64,000 nt of DNA, taken from Alteromonas sp. KUL49 (lineage in GTDB: Bacteria > Pseudomonadota > Gammaproteobacteria > Enterobacterales > Alteromonadaceae). The DNA lies in assembly GCF_006538345.1 (NCBI RefSeq), contig NZ_BJKL01000006.1:191095-255094 (forward strand). Reading direction: 5' to 3'. Numbering within the stretch: position 1 is the first letter of the stretch; every line of letters begins with the position of its first letter. Positions 28,214 through 36,426 of this stretch are shown here, piece after piece. The notes under the pieces are model-generated. The model did not search any database and was not told where the DNA came from. It worked only from the letters and a program-made list of their open reading frames with translations. A program made the translations under genes and the position numbers.

Positions 28214-29083
28214 CTAGCGCTCCAAGTGCCAATCTACCATCGCCTGAACAAAACGTTCGGGCGATGCTTTATCTAAGTTGAAGTATAACGAAGGTTCGAT
28301 GAGTTCCAATTCCATAATCGACCACTTATCTTTGATTCTCACTAAATCCACTCTCGCATAAAGTGCTCGTGACGGCATTGCTTCAAGTGATTGAGTGGCA
28401 ACGTTAAGCATGTCTTCAGTAGGCTGAATGGATCTCAGCTGTCCACCATGCTCCTCTTGAACCCGAAAATCGCCAGTAGCCGGAGTTTTTAAAATGCCAT
28501 GACTAAAAGCGTGATTGAAGTAAAACAATGAGTACTCGCCTTCATCAACAATGCTTTGCGCAAAGGGCTGAACCATGTGTTTTCTAGTGTTAAAACAACT
28601 AGTCAAGGTCGGCAATAACGTAGATAGGTTTGCTCGTGTTATCTTGAAAGTGTCATCTGCATTGGCACTTAGAATTGGCTTAATGACAAGGGTTGAGGTA
28701 TCGAAATGAGAGAACTGAGCCTGTAAAAAATCGACATTAAATGTGTCAGACCAGACTGTTGGAACAATATCCACGCCCTGATTTTGCATGTCTTTGAGAT
28801 AGGTTTTTTCAATATTCCACTGCATAAGCGCAAATGGATTGAGCAAGGTAGCACTAGAGGACTCTATTGTCGCTAAGCAGGCTTGAAACTCAACAGCATG
28901 CTGCTGATAGTCCCATGTGCTGCGCACAATCACATAATCAAATGTGTTCCAATCAATCGTTTTGTCATGCCAAGATATGGTTTGCACATGCCAATCACGA
29001 TCGCGAAATGGTGCTATAAGCATGTCGTCATACACAAAAAAATCTTCAAGTTTGTCGGTCGACAAAAACGCAATTGATGGCAA
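28214..29083 (-). CDS. ATP-grasp family ligase of unknown specificity
   Basis: A 289-residue protein starting with TTG at 29083 behind GGGAG; no earlier ATG exists in frame. Features of ATP-grasp enzymes: an N-terminal strand region (IAFLSTDKLEDFFVYDDMLIAPF, DYVIVRSTWDYQQH), a central LVIKPILSANADDTFKI lysine loop (K near 146), FFYFNH-like core LFYFNHAFSHGILKTP, and a C-terminal acidic metal-binding block MELELIEPSLYF. This resembles glutathione-synthetase-like or DcsG-type ligases, which join a carboxylate to an amine using ATP. Substrate unknown. It is separated from the next gene to the right by a 242-base divergent region. Confidence 0.8.
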   Translation of the reverse strand: MPSIAFLSTDKLEDFFVYDDMLIAPFRDRDWHVQTISWHDKTIDWNTFDYVIVRSTWDYQQHAVEFQACLATIESSSATLLNPFALMQWNIEKTYLKDMQNQGVDIVPTVWSDTFNVDFLQAQFSHFDTSTLVIKPILSANADDTFKITRANLSTLLPTLTSCFNTRKHMVQPFAQSIVDEGEYSLFYFNHAFSHGILKTPATGDFRVQEEHGGQLRSIQPTEDMLNVATQSLEAMPSRALYARVDLVRIKDKWSIMELELIEPSLYFNLDKASPERFVQAMVDWHLER

Positions 29084-29325
29084 AACCAGCTACTCCCTAA
29101 TAAAGACACATCGAAGTATCGCAAAAAGCTAAAAACCTTGCGACTTTTATCACTGAATTCGAGAGAAAAGTCGGTAAAATTCAGCCCAAAGTCAAATAGG
29201 CAAAAGTTACCTTAAGCTTTAATCTTTAAATAGTTTTTAAGAGTGCACGATAAATTTGTGCCCTCAAATAGCTGTACTAATATTTATCACCTACACTTAT
29301 TTTAAAACGTGTGCTGGAGTAGCGT

Positions 29326-30807
29326 ATGCAATACCCATGGGTTCTAGAAGGTCACAGAATTTTTCGCGTTGTGATCATCATTCAATGGCTGGTGTCAGTT
29401 GTCATTGGCTTGGTGACTGGTGAGCTGCTACCCGCATTTATTTTGGGTATTCCCATTGCCATCGTTCCCTTGGTACTCAGCATACAACAGCCGAACTCTA
29501 CGATTAGTCAGCACGCCCTTGCCATCGGCACTCAACTGCTTACAGCACTCCACATTCATCAGTCCCTCGGCCTGATCGAAATGCACTTTGAAATTTTTGT
29601 GATATTGGCCTTTTTGTCTTACTTCCGAAACTGGAAAGTCATCGCATCTGGCACAGCCGTTGTTGCAGTGCATCACCTACTCTTCTTCTTTTTGCAGTCT
29701 CAAGGCAGCGGTTTATACATCTTTGAAGAAGGACACGTTACCTTTCCAATACTGCTAATGCACGCTGCATTTGCACTTGCTGAAGGTATTGTACTCATGT
29801 ACATGGCTAATCAGTCTTCTAGAGAGGGTGAAGGTGCTACTGCACTGAGAAATACGATCAAAGCAATGCAAAGGGAGCCTGGCAAATTAGACTTGTCTGT
29901 TGATATTAACCGTAGCAACAAAGTGGTGCTGCCATTTGCAGAACTTATTGATCAAGTAAAAGAACTAGTGACGCTGGCATCATCACTGACATCTGACGTT
30001 GTTACTGGGTGTGAGAAAATGAAAGGCGCAGCCCACAATATGTTCGATATTAGTCAAAAAACTGACCAAGAAATAGCAATGGCTTCAGCAGCCGCCGAGG
30101 AGATCGCTCAAACTATGGTGACCTCAAGCGAACAGACTACCAACGCCAGCCAGCAAGCCCTTGGCGCCGATGCTTCTGCACAGACCACCCGTGATTCGAT
30201 ATCGTCAACGAGTCAAACCATAGACTCGCTTCGCAGTACGTTGAATAGTGCGGCATCAACCAACCAAGCACTCAATGAGCAATGCTCGAATATTTCCGAA
30301 GCGATGAGAGCCATTACCGCAGTAGCGGAGCAAACGAATCTACTCGCGCTCAATGCCGCTATTGAATCAGCCCGCGCCGGTGAACACGGTCGTGGGTTTG
30401 CCGTGGTTGCCGATGAAGTTCGCACGTTAGCAATCCGTTCTAAAGAGAGTGCAGACCAAATAACAAACATCACCGAAGAATTAGTCTCTAGAACCGCTAG
30501 CTCTGTGAGTCAGATGCAAACCTGTATCGAGCTTGTCGATGAAGCCGTAAATTCATCAGAAACCGCTACTGGTACCATGACCGAAATTATGGAGCAGATC
30601 CGTAATGCCAGTGAGAGTATGACAAGCGTTGCTACGTCAGCCATGGAGCAACAAACCGCGTCTACTTCCATTGCCGAAAGTACGGCGAGAATTTCGGGAT
30701 ATACTGCGCAAGAGGTGGCCACTTCGAAATCACTGGCCGCGGAAGTTGAAATGCTGTCAGAGATTTCACAGAAGATGCACAGTGCCATTGACCGATTTAA
30801 AGTCTAA
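29326..30807 (+). CDS. Methyl-accepting chemotaxis protein with multi-helix His-rich membrane sensor
   Basis: A 493-residue receptor. The N-terminal 165 residues are about six hydrophobic segments with no large periplasmic domain, carrying clustered polar residues in or near membrane (His76, His78, Glu85, His87, His116, His117). The C-terminal signalling domain (about 200-490) has the highly conserved hairpin tip [35 protein letters not shown]. It therefore should control CheA through CheW. The His pattern suggests haem, metal or oxygen sensing inside the membrane, but this is inference. Start follows CTGGAG. The next gene overlaps its stop by one base (TAATG). Confidence 0.9.
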   Translation: MQYPWVLEGHRIFRVVIIIQWLVSVVIGLVTGELLPAFILGIPIAIVPLVLSIQQPNSTISQHALAIGTQLLTALHIHQSLGLIEMHFEIFVILAFLSYFRNWKVIASGTAVVAVHHLLFFFLQSQGSGLYIFEEGHVTFPILLMHAAFALAEGIVLMYMANQSSREGEGATALRNTIKAMQREPGKLDLSVDINRSNKVVLPFAELIDQVKELVTLASSLTSDVVTGCEKMKGAAHNMFDISQKTDQEIAMASAAAEEIAQTMVTSSEQTTNASQQALGADASAQTTRDSISSTSQTIDSLRSTLNSAASTNQALNEQCSNISEAMRAITAVAEQTNLLALNAAIESARAGEHGRGFAVVADEVRTLAIRSKESADQITNITEELVSRTASSVSQMQTCIELVDEAVNSSETATGTMTEIMEQIRNASESMTSVATSAMEQQTASTSIAESTARISGYTAQEVATSKSLAAEVEMLSEISQKMHSAIDRFKV

Positions 30808-31334
30808 TGCCAAAACACATTGCGTGGACACTGTTGATACTATGGGCGTCGGCACTCATTGCCGGCCTCGTGTTTTACGGTCAAAAACAAGTCACTCCCT
30901 TCGACCCTAACGGTGTTTTACTTCATCAGTCTACAGACTTAGCCTTTGATAAGCGCTTGGTAGAAACACTTCAAGCTAATGATATTTCGGCCAACACAGT
31001 GCTTCACGTAGGTTCAGAAAAACGATGCTACTGCGAGACGGTGACTGAGCCTCATCAATTACAGTTAACCGCCGTGTTAGAAGAGTTTGGCTATCAGTCT
31101 CAACACATTGCCATTGAGTCATTTCCAAATTTAGCCGATGTAATAACCGCTGTACCAGCGTTAATAGTGATTGATGGAGAATCAAATTTGCGATATCTAG
31201 GCCCCTACGCCACAGGGCTTGGATGCTTTACTGGGCAAACACTCATTGGACAAATTACCCAATTAGCCACACAAATAGATTATGCTGGCGCAGTGATTAA
31301 TGCGGATGTGGAAGGATGCTTTTGCGAAGCCTAG
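30807..31334 (+). CDS. Membrane-anchored thioredoxin-fold protein (DUF6436-like)
   Basis: A 175-residue protein with an N-terminal membrane anchor (residues 5-24) and a small thioredoxin-like domain facing the periplasm. It has Cys74-Tyr-Cys76 at the usual active-site place (a C-x-C, not C-x-x-C), a cis-proline-like AVPALIVIDG near residue 117, Cys140, and a C-terminal GCFCEA with Cys171 and Cys173. It resembles the DUF6436 group. A redox role is likely but unproven; the C-x-C may favour disulfide isomerisation or transfer. Translationally coupled to the chemotaxis receptor by a one-base stop/start overlap, which is a curious pairing. Confidence 0.75.
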   Translation: MPKHIAWTLLILWASALIAGLVFYGQKQVTPFDPNGVLLHQSTDLAFDKRLVETLQANDISANTVLHVGSEKRCYCETVTEPHQLQLTAVLEEFGYQSQHIAIESFPNLADVITAVPALIVIDGESNLRYLGPYATGLGCFTGQTLIGQITQLATQIDYAGAVINADVEGCFCEA

Positions 31335-31365
31335 TAAATACCTTGGCCTTTACGCCGTTTCCAAG

Positions 31366-32295
31366 TCAGTAAGCCATCAATGCTTTTAAATGACTGACTA
31401 CACTTCGCGATAAAGCGCTGTTGTCATAACCACCTTCAAGCATACTGACCACCCTACCGTTACTCGAATTGTACGCAAGCTGCGCTATCTTTTGCGTTAT
31501 CCAATAGTAATCTGATTCAACTAGTCGCATATGGGCCATAGGGTCTTCTGAATGACCATCAAACCCGGCCGACACCAGTACTAACTCCGGTGCAAAAGTC
31601 GCTAACTCATCAAACCAAAAGGCAACTTTTTGACGAAAATCATTGCCCGTTGTTCCCGCATCAAGGGGAACTTTCAACACATTACTCGCTGTACGTTCAA
31701 TGTCGGTATGAGGATACAGGGGATGCTGAAAGCTAGAACAAAAGAGGATCCGCTCATCGCCAGACACAATGTCTTCCGTACCATTACCGTGATGCACATC
31801 AAAATCAACAATGGCAACACGGCTGAGGTTATAGTGAGACAATGCATAGTAACCGGCAACCGCAACGTTGTTGAAAAAGCAAAACCCCATAGCTTGGTCT
31901 TTAGTGGCATGATGTCCAGGCGGCCGGGTCAAACAAAACCCATGACGATTGTTCCCAGCCATAACCCAATCGACAGCATTAACACCGGCTCCTGCTGACA
32001 ACAAAGCTGCTTCAAAGGTGTCTTTTGTCATGCCAGTATCATCATCAATCCATACGGTTTCATCTGGCTGGAGCACGCTAGACTTAGTCATTAGTCCGTC
32101 GACATGTTCAAAACTGTGAGCGAGTAAAAGGTGTTTTATTGAAGCAGGTTCTGCGTCTTGATGCTCGCAACTAAAATCCAATCCAGAGCTAAGTAACTGA
32201 TCCTCTATAGCGTAAACTCTATCAGGTGACTCTGGATGATCAGGGCCATAGTCATACAAGGTCGCCTTTTTTGATCGAAACAAGCGCACTGTCAT
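31366..32295 (-). CDS. Histone deacetylase / AcuC-family zinc amidohydrolase
   Basis: A 309-residue cytoplasmic enzyme of the class II HDAC/acetoin-utilisation family. Zinc and catalytic motifs are RPPGHHATKDQAMGFCFFNNVAVAGYYAL, IVDFDVHHGNGTEDIV and SAGFDGHSEDPM, and the late GGYDNSALSRSV. Members remove acetyl or other acyl groups from lysines, polyamines or small amides. The ATG lies 4 bases inside the end of the upstream acetyl-CoA hydrolase-GNAT gene, so the two are translationally coupled. This pairing of a deacetylase with an acetyltransferase domain suggests control of protein or metabolite acylation; that is inference. Confidence 0.92.
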   Translation of the reverse strand: MTVRLFRSKKATLYDYGPDHPESPDRVYAIEDQLLSSGLDFSCEHQDAEPASIKHLLLAHSFEHVDGLMTKSSVLQPDETVWIDDDTGMTKDTFEAALLSAGAGVNAVDWVMAGNNRHGFCLTRPPGHHATKDQAMGFCFFNNVAVAGYYALSHYNLSRVAIVDFDVHHGNGTEDIVSGDERILFCSSFQHPLYPHTDIERTASNVLKVPLDAGTTGNDFRQKVAFWFDELATFAPELVLVSAGFDGHSEDPMAHMRLVESDYYWITQKIAQLAYNSSNGRVVSMLEGGYDNSALSRSVVSHLKALMAY

Positions 32296-34133
32296 TCGCT
32301 ATCCTCCAAGTTACGAATGAGCTCAACCTCACTGGGATCGCCGGTAAACACACGCTTAAATTTTGCTTGCTCAAATATAGTAATCATTGGTTTATTGTCT
32401 CCCCTGACATACGCTGACATCTTGCTAATACCTCGCTTAGAGGCAATGTTTATCAGCTCATTAAGTAGGCGACTCGCCATACCTTTTCCTTGTTGTGTTT
32501 CCCGTGTGACAAAAGCTGCCTCACAGGTATTGTTTTGCTCGTAGAAATAAAAACGCCCCACAGCGTGAATGGTAATTCTCGAACCTTCTTGACGAACAAT
32601 ACAAAGCGCCGCATCGGTTGACTGGTCGATACTGACCAAGTTACATGATTTTTCCCGTGACATCTGTTTAGGATCGTAGTTATAACGAAGCCTCAACGTC
32701 TCTTTAGTATGGGAATAGAAAAACTCCTGTAGTCGACGTTCATCAGCAGGATTAAGGGGCCTCATGTAGTAAGTCTCGCCTTTGACGTCGAGCTTTTGCA
32801 ATTGAATAGCACCTAATTCGGGAATATCTGTGGGGTGTTTTTCTTGATAGTGAGGCACCCAATAATGTTGTCGAACTTCATCGAGAAGTTGAGCCCTAAA
32901 TTTCGGATGTGCCACTCGAATCAGTTCTAACGCCCGCTCTCGAATACTCTTACCTTTTAGTGAGGCAATACCATACTCAGTCACCACGTAATGCACATTT
33001 CCGCGAGAGGTAACAACCCCTGCACCCTCGGTAATTCTTGGTGTTATCCGAGAAATACTCTCGCCCTTGGCCGTTGAGGGCAATGCAATGATAGGCTTAC
33101 CACCTTTGCTAATAGACGCCCCTGTCACAAAGTCTACCTGACCACCAATACCACTATAAAAATCATAGCCAATGGAATCGGCCACCACCTGCCCGGTTAA
33201 ATCAACCTCCAAGGCGCTATTGATGGCTATCATATTGTCGTTCTTGGCGATGTTAGTCGGCTTGTTAACATAGCTGTTGGGGTAAAATTCTATGTGCGGG
33301 TTTTTATCAATAAGGTCGTAAAGTTTTTGAGTGCCAATAGCAAAGCTGGTAACGACCTTTCCGGGATGGAAATTCTTTTTGCGGTTAGTGACCGCTCCCG
33401 ACGAAATCAGCTCAATAACACTGTCTGTGAGCATTTCACTGTGGATACCCAACTCTCTGTGATTACACAGATACTTGAGTGTTGCGCTGGGAATTTTACC
33501 GATCCCAAACTGCAATGTTGCGCCATCGTCCACCAACATTGCTACGTACTGTCCAATGCGCTCGGCCACAGAATCTATGGGTTCGGGAGCGACTTCAATG
33601 AGAGGTTCAGAGGCCTCAATACACGCATCTATTTCGCTAATATGAATATAGGAATGGCCTGAAGTTCTTGGCACACAATCATTAATTTGCGCCACCACCA
33701 AAGAAGATTGCCTCACCGCTGACATACTAATGTCTACGGCTGCGCCCAACGAGCAATAGCCAAACTCATCCGGAGGGCTAACATTCACTAACGCGACATC
33801 TAGTGGCAGTGTACCGTCTCTGAACAAGCTTGATATCTCAGACAAAAACACTGGCGTATAGTCAGCTCTACCCTCATCTACAGCGTTCCTGATAACATCG
33901 CCGCCAATAAAAAAGGTGTTCGCTTTAAACAGGCTTTTATATTGCTCTTGTGCCCAGCGGGTGTCTCCTAATGCCAACATATGCACCAGCTCAATGTCAC
34001 TAAACCCTTGGCTGTTATCAATAAGGTGTTGAACAAGTGCATAAGGTACAGAAGCATTGCCCCCCAAAAAGGCGCGGCATCCAGACTTAATCAATTTGTG
34101 CCAATCGGGTTCAGGCGGAAGCTTATGAATCAT
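32292..34133 (-). CDS. Acetyl-CoA hydrolase/transferase fused to GNAT acetyltransferase
   Basis: Start at the ATG at 34133 with CAGGA upstream; a GTG at 34151 is the longer option. Residues 1-430 form the acetyl-CoA hydrolase/CoA-transferase domain with LQFGIGKIPSATLKYL, the catalytic Glu in LGIHSEMLTDSVIELISSGAVTN, and the late GGQVDFVTGASISKGGKPIIALPSTA. Residues about 455-605 are a GNAT domain with the acetyl-CoA loop REGSRITIHAVGRFYF...ETQQGKGMASRLLNELINIASKRGISKMSAYV. Similar fusions exist in other proteobacteria. Expected chemistry is CoA transfer among short acids plus acetylation of a protein or small molecule. Overlaps the deacetylase gene by 4 bases. Confidence 0.88.
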   Translation of the reverse strand: MIHKLPPEPDWHKLIKSGCRAFLGGNASVPYALVQHLIDNSQGFSDIELVHMLALGDTRWAQEQYKSLFKANTFFIGGDVIRNAVDEGRADYTPVFLSEISSLFRDGTLPLDVALVNVSPPDEFGYCSLGAAVDISMSAVRQSSLVVAQINDCVPRTSGHSYIHISEIDACIEASEPLIEVAPEPIDSVAERIGQYVAMLVDDGATLQFGIGKIPSATLKYLCNHRELGIHSEMLTDSVIELISSGAVTNRKKNFHPGKVVTSFAIGTQKLYDLIDKNPHIEFYPNSYVNKPTNIAKNDNMIAINSALEVDLTGQVVADSIGYDFYSGIGGQVDFVTGASISKGGKPIIALPSTAKGESISRITPRITEGAGVVTSRGNVHYVVTEYGIASLKGKSIRERALELIRVAHPKFRAQLLDEVRQHYWVPHYQEKHPTDIPELGAIQLQKLDVKGETYYMRPLNPADERRLQEFFYSHTKETLRLRYNYDPKQMSREKSCNLVSIDQSTDAALCIVRQEGSRITIHAVGRFYFYEQNNTCEAAFVTRETQQGKGMASRLLNELINIASKRGISKMSAYVRGDNKPMITIFEQAKFKRVFTGDPSEVELIRNLEDSE

Positions 34134-34237
34134 GAGGCGATATCCTGTCACTACTTATGGTCATCATCTTGGCACATTGTTTCGCTATTTTCAGTTAAGG
34201 TAAACATAAGACATATAAGCGATTGGTCGTAGACACA

Positions 34238-34876
34238 CTACGATAGCCCTGTGTAGTGTCTTACTAGGTCGTTATATGCATTGATCAGCGCTTTTGCGTC
34301 CTCAGCGCTTCCGCCTTTATCAGGGTGGATCTGATGTAGTCTTTTTCTATAAGCAGTTTTTAACTGTACTCGACTCGGCGGTGAATCAGCATCGATAGGT
34401 AATTGGAGTACACCATGAGCATGTTTAACCGCCAATTGGCTCAATGGGCTCAAGCTTTGTCCCTGCATCATGCGCCAAAAATCAGTAATTAGCTTATCCA
34501 CGTCATCACTAGACGTAGACGCTAACGTATCCAAATCAAGATAGTAGACTTCCAGTGGATCTTCACTTGTCAGTGCTTTTTCAGCGGTAACGTTTGGCAT
34601 CAATTGAATGTTGGTAGTATGGATGTCCAACTCACCCACCCCTTCAGACCTCCATTGACGACGGAGCAAATAAAGACCGTGAAAAAGTAAAAAATGTGCT
34701 TGGAACAAAGTGTCGGACGCGCTCAGTGCCTTTTCGTCGAACAAACAATAAGGAGGTTGTTGTAGAGTGTGAATAAGTTCGTACTCTTTAATCCCTGTCA
34801 CCATAGCTTCTCTCATATCGCCCAATGTATCTACGAGTATCGAGATAAAGGCAGCTGTGTCATTTGTAGTGTTCAA
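34238..34876 (-). CDS. DnaJ-related protein with C-terminal J domain
   Basis: A 212-residue protein starting with TTG at 34876 behind a strong AAGGAG. The C-terminal 50 residues are a J domain with the HPD motif (LHQIHPDKGGSAEDAKALINAYNDLVRHY), which stimulates Hsp70 ATPase. The N-terminal part (ISILVDTLGDMREAMVTGIKEYELIHTLQQPPYCLF) matches the DNAJ_N DnaJ-related family. Unlike DnaJ it has no Gly/Phe-rich or zinc region and the J domain is at the end, so it is probably a specialised co-chaperone. It lies just upstream (105 bases) of the acetyl-CoA hydrolase-GNAT gene, in the same direction. Confidence 0.9.
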   Translation of the reverse strand: MNTTNDTAAFISILVDTLGDMREAMVTGIKEYELIHTLQQPPYCLFDEKALSASDTLFQAHFLLFHGLYLLRRQWRSEGVGELDIHTTNIQLMPNVTAEKALTSEDPLEVYYLDLDTLASTSSDDVDKLITDFWRMMQGQSLSPLSQLAVKHAHGVLQLPIDADSPPSRVQLKTAYRKRLHQIHPDKGGSAEDAKALINAYNDLVRHYTGLS

Positions 34877-35044
34877 CGCTATACTCCTTGGGTTAGCAGA
34901 GACAATGTGTGCAATTAGTGCATGCCTAAACTATTCACCATGTAATCAATCGTATATTCGCACTTTTTATGCAGAAAACTGAACCAGAACATACGATTCG
35001 CTGTTAAAGTAGTCTTATCATTACAACAATAACTAGGAGCTTTT

Positions 35045-35779
35045 GTGAGAGCACTTATCGCACTAACCAGCATAGTTGGTTTTTTAATGGTTATCCTGCC
35101 GGGGCCATTGTATCAATTCGCAGGTGTAAGCCTTGGTATTGCGTTCACGCTATTGAGATACGGCGTATTTGTCGGCGGCGCAGCAATTATTCTAATCATC
35201 CTTCACGTATTACTTACTTATAAGTCACGCAGACGTCGTGGGGAAGCAGCACCTAAGTGGGGTAGCTTATTCGTTTACGGTATTCTAGCAGTTGTGGCTG
35301 TAGGCATGCCTGTGAGCATGATGAGTAAAGCGAGCTCAGTACCGCCAATTCATGACATTACTACCGATGTATTCAATCCGCCTGAGTTTGTTGCCGTTGC
35401 GCCTCTTAGGGCCGATGCTCCAAACCCGATTACTTATGAGGGTGGTGACATTACCCGTCAACAGGTTGAAGCATACCCAGAAATAAAAACACAGTTAATG
35501 TCTCAGTCAATCGACGCAGTTTATGCTGCTTCTGAAAAAGCCATCACCAGTCTTGGATGGGAGCGCGTTACCGAAGGTGCAAAGCCCAATACATTGGAAG
35601 CAACAGATACTACTTTGTGGTTTGGCTTCAAAGACGATGTAGTTATTCGTCTTACCGCACAGGGTGATAACACACTCGTTGACGTTCGCAGTAAATCTCG
35701 CGTTGGCATGAGTGACCTCGGCAAAAATGCTGAGCGAATTACCATGCTGATTGAAGAAATTCGCGCTCAACTAAACTAA
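35045..35779 (+). CDS. DUF1499 membrane-anchored protein
   Basis: A 244-residue protein beginning with GTG behind TAGGAG. Three hydrophobic segments (about 4-20, 38-58, 78-96) precede a soluble DUF1499 domain (about 125-244) with PEIKTQLMSQSIDAVYAASEKAITSLGWERVTEG and TLVDVRSKSRVGMSDLGKNAERITMLIEEI, the characteristic end of the family. Function unknown; DUF1499 proteins occur across proteobacteria and plastids. A strong terminator follows the stop. Confidence 0.88.
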   Translation: MRALIALTSIVGFLMVILPGPLYQFAGVSLGIAFTLLRYGVFVGGAAIILIILHVLLTYKSRRRRGEAAPKWGSLFVYGILAVVAVGMPVSMMSKASSVPPIHDITTDVFNPPEFVAVAPLRADAPNPITYEGGDITRQQVEAYPEIKTQLMSQSIDAVYAASEKAITSLGWERVTEGAKPNTLEATDTTLWFGFKDDVVIRLTAQGDNTLVDVRSKSRVGMSDLGKNAERITMLIEEIRAQLN

Positions 35780-35803
35780 GCCCACGCGCCAAATAATCAC
35801 CAC

Positions 35804-35843
35804 AAAAAGCTATTTGACGGTGCTTGTCGAATAGCTTTTTTTA
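35804..35843 (+). terminator. Intrinsic terminator after DUF1499 gene
   Basis: An 11-base stem AAAAAGCTATT pairs with AATAGCTTTTT, extended by a further few bases around a GGTGCTT loop, and ends in a run of seven T. It lies 24 bases after the stop and ends just before the MITE-like element. Confidence 0.9.
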
Positions 35844-35864
35844 TTCTCAAAACTCATCTGTGTC

Positions 35865-36131
35865 TAGAGCGTGTTGACCTTTTCTGTACGTTTTTGCAGC
35901 GAAGTGTTTGTCATTTAGGCAAGGAAGTACTCACGTCGTGTAGTCATCTACATAAGTGAGTAGTGACGCCGTATAAATGACAAACAATCGCTGCCTGAAA
36001 GGTTCATCCAAGTGAGTCTCATGCTGCTTCACTCGTTACTAATTTGGAATAACCAAACTACGCTCCTCGTTTATTGCCTGAGACTCACTTGGAATGAACA
36101 AAAAGTGTACCGCAAAGGTCAACACGCTCTA
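35865..36131. mobile_element. MITE-like element with 17-bp terminal inverted repeats
   Basis: The ends are perfect inverted repeats TAGAGCGTGTTGACCTT (35865-35881 and 36115-36131), and similarity continues imperfectly further inward. They begin and end in TA, suggesting a TA target duplication. Inside are two more perfect inverted pairs: a 12-base GTTTGTCATTTA and its complement, and a 14-base CCAAGTGAGTCTCA at 36008-36021 with its complement at 36079-36092. The 267-base element has no coding gene and would fold into a long hairpin. It lies between a terminator and the DUF6435 gene. A transposase in trans is expected but not seen here. Confidence 0.75.
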
Positions 36132-36206
36132 AATATTCATTAATATGTGATCGGCCTCATACGTTGCATCGTTTTAAGTGCATCAAAACTGCAATTGAGG
36201 TGAACC

Positions 36207-36380
36207 ATGTTTGGTCTATTTAAAGGTAATCCGACGAAAAAAATGAGGAAGCAATACGATGCATTGCTTGAGAAGGCCATGCACGCTCAACGAAATGGTG
36301 ATATTAAATCGTACTCAATGATAACGGCCGAAGCGGAAGCTTTGTGGGCCGAAATAGAGCAGAAAGAAAAGCAATCATAG
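36207..36380 (+). CDS. Small DUF6435 family protein
   Basis: A 57-residue protein with a good ribosome site (GAGGTG) 4 bases before its ATG. It starts MFGLFKGNPTKKMRKQYDAL, then a charged amphipathic helix with LLEKAMHAQRNGDIKSYSMI and EAEALWAEIEQKEKQS. This N-terminal MFGxFKxNPxKK pattern and hairpin-of-helices layout match the DUF6435 small proteins of marine gammaproteobacteria; function unknown. The MITE-like element upstream could supply or affect its promoter. Confidence 0.8.
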   Translation: MFGLFKGNPTKKMRKQYDALLEKAMHAQRNGDIKSYSMITAEAEALWAEIEQKEKQS

Positions 36381-36393
36381 CTTTTTGACGAGC

Positions 36394-36416
36394 ACGGTGA
36401 GCACTCAGCTCACCGT
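36394..36416. terminator. Possible hairpin between convergent DUF6435 and DUF885 genes
   Basis: A perfect 8-base stem ACGGTGAG / CTCACCGT with a 7-base loop lies between two convergent genes. There is no T-run on either side, so termination strength is uncertain. Confidence 0.4.
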
Positions 36417-36426
36417 AAATGCTAAC

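Noticed and set aside
36001..36131. Inverted repeats before DUF6435 considered as a terminator or riboswitch
   Set aside because: The nested pairs fit the ends of the MITE-like element better, and a separate clean terminator lies at 35804-35843.
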